A stretch of 53,164 bases of DNA from Candidatus Poribacteria bacterium (lineage in GTDB: Bacteria > Poribacteria > WGA-4E > WGA-3G), in contig JAJDWI010000112.1 of the NCBI GenBank assembly GCA_022825665.1, positions 64,172 to 117,335 of the forward strand, read 5' to 3'. A program made the translations under genes and the position numbers. Each line of letters opens with the position of its first letter. Positions within the stretch are counted from its first letter, which is position 1. Below, one piece after another: positions 51,769 to 53,164 of the stretch. The notes under the pieces were generated by a model, which saw only the letters and a program-made list of their open reading frames with translations, was not told the origin of the DNA and searched no databases.

Positions 51769-52551
51769 TTATCTTGCTGTGCTTTCCATTTGATCGCGGA
51801 GAAAGGCAAGAATATCTGCAATATCTTGGTCACTGAGGATGTCAGAGGCATAGAACGGCATAAGCGTTCCGCCACCTCTTATTTTTGTTGCCCAGCGGGT
51901 CATCGTACTATCAATATTACGAGGGGGTCTGCTTCTGACAAGTTGACTGCCGATACCCGCTTTGAAGGGGGTGGGGTGGCAAACAACACATGCACGTCCG
52001 AAAAGTTCCCATCCTTTTGTCATATCACCTTTCATCGCAGCAATTTTTTCACCGGCGGCTGCTTTGGCATCAGCATCTAACATCTCAATTTCAAATTCGG
52101 GACCTTTGTTGTCACCCGAAACAGCCTCAAAATATGCCATGAGTGCTTCCGCATGTTCTGCGGGGATCGCAGTAGGATTCACCTTGTCACCGGGGATATT
52201 CTGTAAGAAATGCTCATAACAGAAGCCTCCTCCACCGGCTGCACGTGTAAAATTGGCACCAGCGATCATACCGCCTTTAGCTGAACCGCGTTGCGGGACA
52301 CCGATGATACTATGTCCAGCACGGATTAGACCGTCCGGTTTTTTAGTTTCATCAAAATCGGCATGACAGTTCGCACAGGTAAGTCCTGTTGCAAAACCTT
52401 GTCCTTTGCCTGGTTCAATTGTTCCTTTAAAAGTTGGATCGTGGAATAGTTCGCGTCCAAGTTGCGCTTTGTCTGACATTTGTGCTTGTGTAAAATAAAC
52501 CACTACTGCTATCAGCAGAACGCCTATTGAAAACGAAACAAACTTACGCAT
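51769..52551 (-). CDS. dihaem c-type cytochrome
   Basis: A 260-residue exported protein. The signal is RKFVSFSIGVLLIAVVVYFTQAQM. CANCH (about residue 58) and CVVCH (about residue 188) are the two haem-binding motifs. ELFHDPTFKG at the N-terminus and LSDQDIADILAFLRDQM at the C-terminus are family-like, recalling cytochrome c oxidase subunits and peroxidase-related proteins. It would carry electrons in the periplasm. ATG 52551 is preferred; TTG precedes it in frame. GGAGAT lies upstream. The palindrome at 52584-52597 may regulate it. Confidence 0.88.
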   Translation of the reverse strand: MRKFVSFSIGVLLIAVVVYFTQAQMSDKAQLGRELFHDPTFKGTIEPGKGQGFATGLTCANCHADFDETKKPDGLIRAGHSIIGVPQRGSAKGGMIAGANFTRAAGGGGFCYEHFLQNIPGDKVNPTAIPAEHAEALMAYFEAVSGDNKGPEFEIEMLDADAKAAAGEKIAAMKGDMTKGWELFGRACVVCHPTPFKAGIGSQLVRSRPPRNIDSTMTRWATKIRGGGTLMPFYASDILSDQDIADILAFLRDQMESTAR

Positions 52552-52557
52552 CAAACA

Positions 52558-52830
52558 TCTCCTTATGTTGTAAAATCATAACATGCTAAGTTTAGCAAAG
52601 TGATAGCACCCACTACCTGAAGGTAGGGGCTTCGGTTTCTTAGACAATAGCGTTTATCTCTGAAAGATACCCGTCTCACATCGTCTCCACCAGTAGGCTA
52701 TTTTCCTTTACCCGAATATATTGGAGTCAAATATGCTTCAACGGTGAGAAAAGGTGGTATCGTGCGAAAATCTTTCACGGCTATCCCAGCCTACAAAATA
52801 AGTTGTGTAGGATAGGACTCTATCAGAATG
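52558..52830 (-). pseudogene. probable remnant of an IS200/IS605 tnpB 3' end
   Basis: On the minus strand GAAGCCCCTACCTTCAGGTA followed by GTGGG (about 52629-52603) forms the hairpin usual at IS200/IS605 right ends. Just upstream the frame reads PTGGDDVRRVSFRDK, like the end of TnpB proteins (GGDVRP-type tails). Farther upstream the same frame gives LTVEAYLTPIYSGKG between stops. No intact zinc finger, catalytic motif or tnpA is left. The identification rests on memory of TnpB ends and is tentative. Confidence 0.4.
52575..52597 (-). promoter_or_regulatory. possible -10 and operator of the cytochrome gene
   Basis: TGCTAA-GT-TTAGCA (52584-52597) is a palindrome of the same form as the one overlapping the phoH promoter. 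On the minus strand TATGAT (52580-52575) lies just downstream and could be the -10. No good -35 was found. Confidence 0.4.
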
Positions 52831-52872
52831 AAGATTAAGAAAATATTTCGGTAATTCTAATTATCCCTAAAC

Positions 52873-52901
52873 CGGTAGGTGCGGTTTCCTAACCGCACTG
52901 G
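52873..52901. repeat. dispersed palindromic repeat
   Basis: Begins CGGTAGGTGCGGTTTCCTAA; the perfect 8-bp pair GTGCGGTT (52879-52886) and AACCGCAC (52891-52898) flank TCCT. It is the same family as 5480-5501 and 5833-5860. Confidence 0.65.
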
Positions 52902-53089
52902 AGTTTTCTCCAAAAGTACCGAATTAATAAATTAATCTTCATATAGATAGAGGTAACGTTCCTATCCAGCAAACTACAAATATGATACCATGTTTCTTGA
53001 ACAAAATCAAACTTTATCTTTCAACGGGTGTGTAAAGTTTTTGTCACTTGAAGAGTTTATTGATGGAGTTGTAAAAAGCATACAAAAAT

Positions 53090-53149
53090 GGTATCCTTTC
53101 CAAATAGTTATTTCCAAATAGTTATTTTTTATCCAAAGGAGAGGATACC
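53090..53149 (+). promoter_or_regulatory. leader hairpin that covers a ribosome site
   Basis: GGTATCCTTTCC (53090-53101) and GGAGAGGATACC (53138-53149) are inverted, 11 of 12 matching. The right arm contains the Shine-Dalgarno GGAGAGG of the ATG at 53151. The loop carries a direct repeat CCAAATAGTTATTT (53100-53113, 53114-53127). When folded it would block translation. It could alternatively be the inverted end of an element. Confidence 0.45.
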
Positions 53150-53150
53150 G

Positions 53151-53164
53151 ATGTTTAGTATAAC
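53151..53164 (+). CDS. start of a gene cut by the window edge
   Basis: ATG preceded by GGAGAGG 5 bp upstream, at the end of the hairpin leader. Only the first four codons (MFSI) are visible, so no function can be given. The IS200/IS605-type remnant nearby allows, but does not show, that it is a transposase or cargo gene. Confidence 0.4.

Overview
The window looks like chromosomal DNA of a heterotrophic, Gram-negative-type bacterium, most plausibly Candidatus Poribacteria or a close relative. That is an inference from gene content: two phytanoyl-CoA-dioxygenase-like enzymes, two formylglycine-type sulfatases, a galactonate-dehydratase-like enolase-superfamily enzyme, three Gfo/Idh/MocA oxidoreductases, a PorV-like outer-membrane protein beside a very large secreted protein with a type IX-like C-terminus, a TonB receptor with a carboxypeptidase-like N-terminal domain, and a membrane-anchored ECF sigma factor. 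No rRNA, CRISPR array, phage module or intact insertion sequence is present. Three tRNAs are present: Pro-CGG, Leu-TAA and an initiator Met.

Layout. 1-1661 (+): end of an export or ABC-2 operon (lipoprotein, permease). 1672-3320 (-): amidohydrolase and PhyH enzyme. 3321-4210: non-coding, with a possible small RNA. 4211-5395 (+): glycerate kinase. 5396-6128: a repeat nest holding palindromic tandem repeats, a MITE-like palindrome, a copy of the glycerate kinase tail and a Fic-like relic. 6129-9816: catabolic island (sulfatase, enolase-superfamily dehydratase, PhyH enzyme, NIPSNAP protein). 9832-10765 (-): a possible two-gene conflict module. 10911-17833 (-): HEAT-repeat lipoprotein and fused glycyl-tRNA synthetase. 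18001-20589 (+): an AT-rich 862-residue candidate nuclease with its own promoter. 20635-34677 (-): sulfatase, PorV-like protein, giant secreted protein, glycosyltransferase, oxidoreductase, nuclease-like DUF4268 protein and TonB receptor. 34738-38547 (-): housekeeping block recO, tRNA-Pro, corC-like, ybeY, phoH. 38797-42271 (-): Rpn-like remnant, paired lipoproteins, Ldh2-type dehydrogenase, Uma2 protein. 42428-45421 (-): sigma factor fused to a beta-propeller. 45662-45844 (+): two tRNAs. 45917-52551 (-): two oxidoreductases, a barrel-transglycosylase fusion, a LysM/M23 peptidase, a lipoprotein and a dihaem cytochrome c. 52552-53164: repeats, a probable IS200/IS605 relic and the start of another gene.

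How it fits together. Sulfatases, dehydratase, glycerate kinase, Gfo/Idh/MocA and Ldh2 enzymes suggest breakdown of sulfated or acidic sugars taken up through TonB/PorV-type surface systems. Nearly everything from 6129 to 52551 is on the minus strand. The plus-strand exceptions are the dehydratase, the 862-residue gene and the Leu/fMet tRNAs.

The strongest candidates for new biology are the 862-residue zinc-ribbon plus EAK-motif protein, the membrane-spanning sigma factor with an inverted repeat at its start, the DUF2188 plus INCPFD-type protein pair, the outer-membrane barrel fused to a lytic transglycosylase, the palindromic repeat nest at 5.7-5.9 kb and the possible small RNA at 3.7-3.9 kb. 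All assignments were made by reading; no database search was run.
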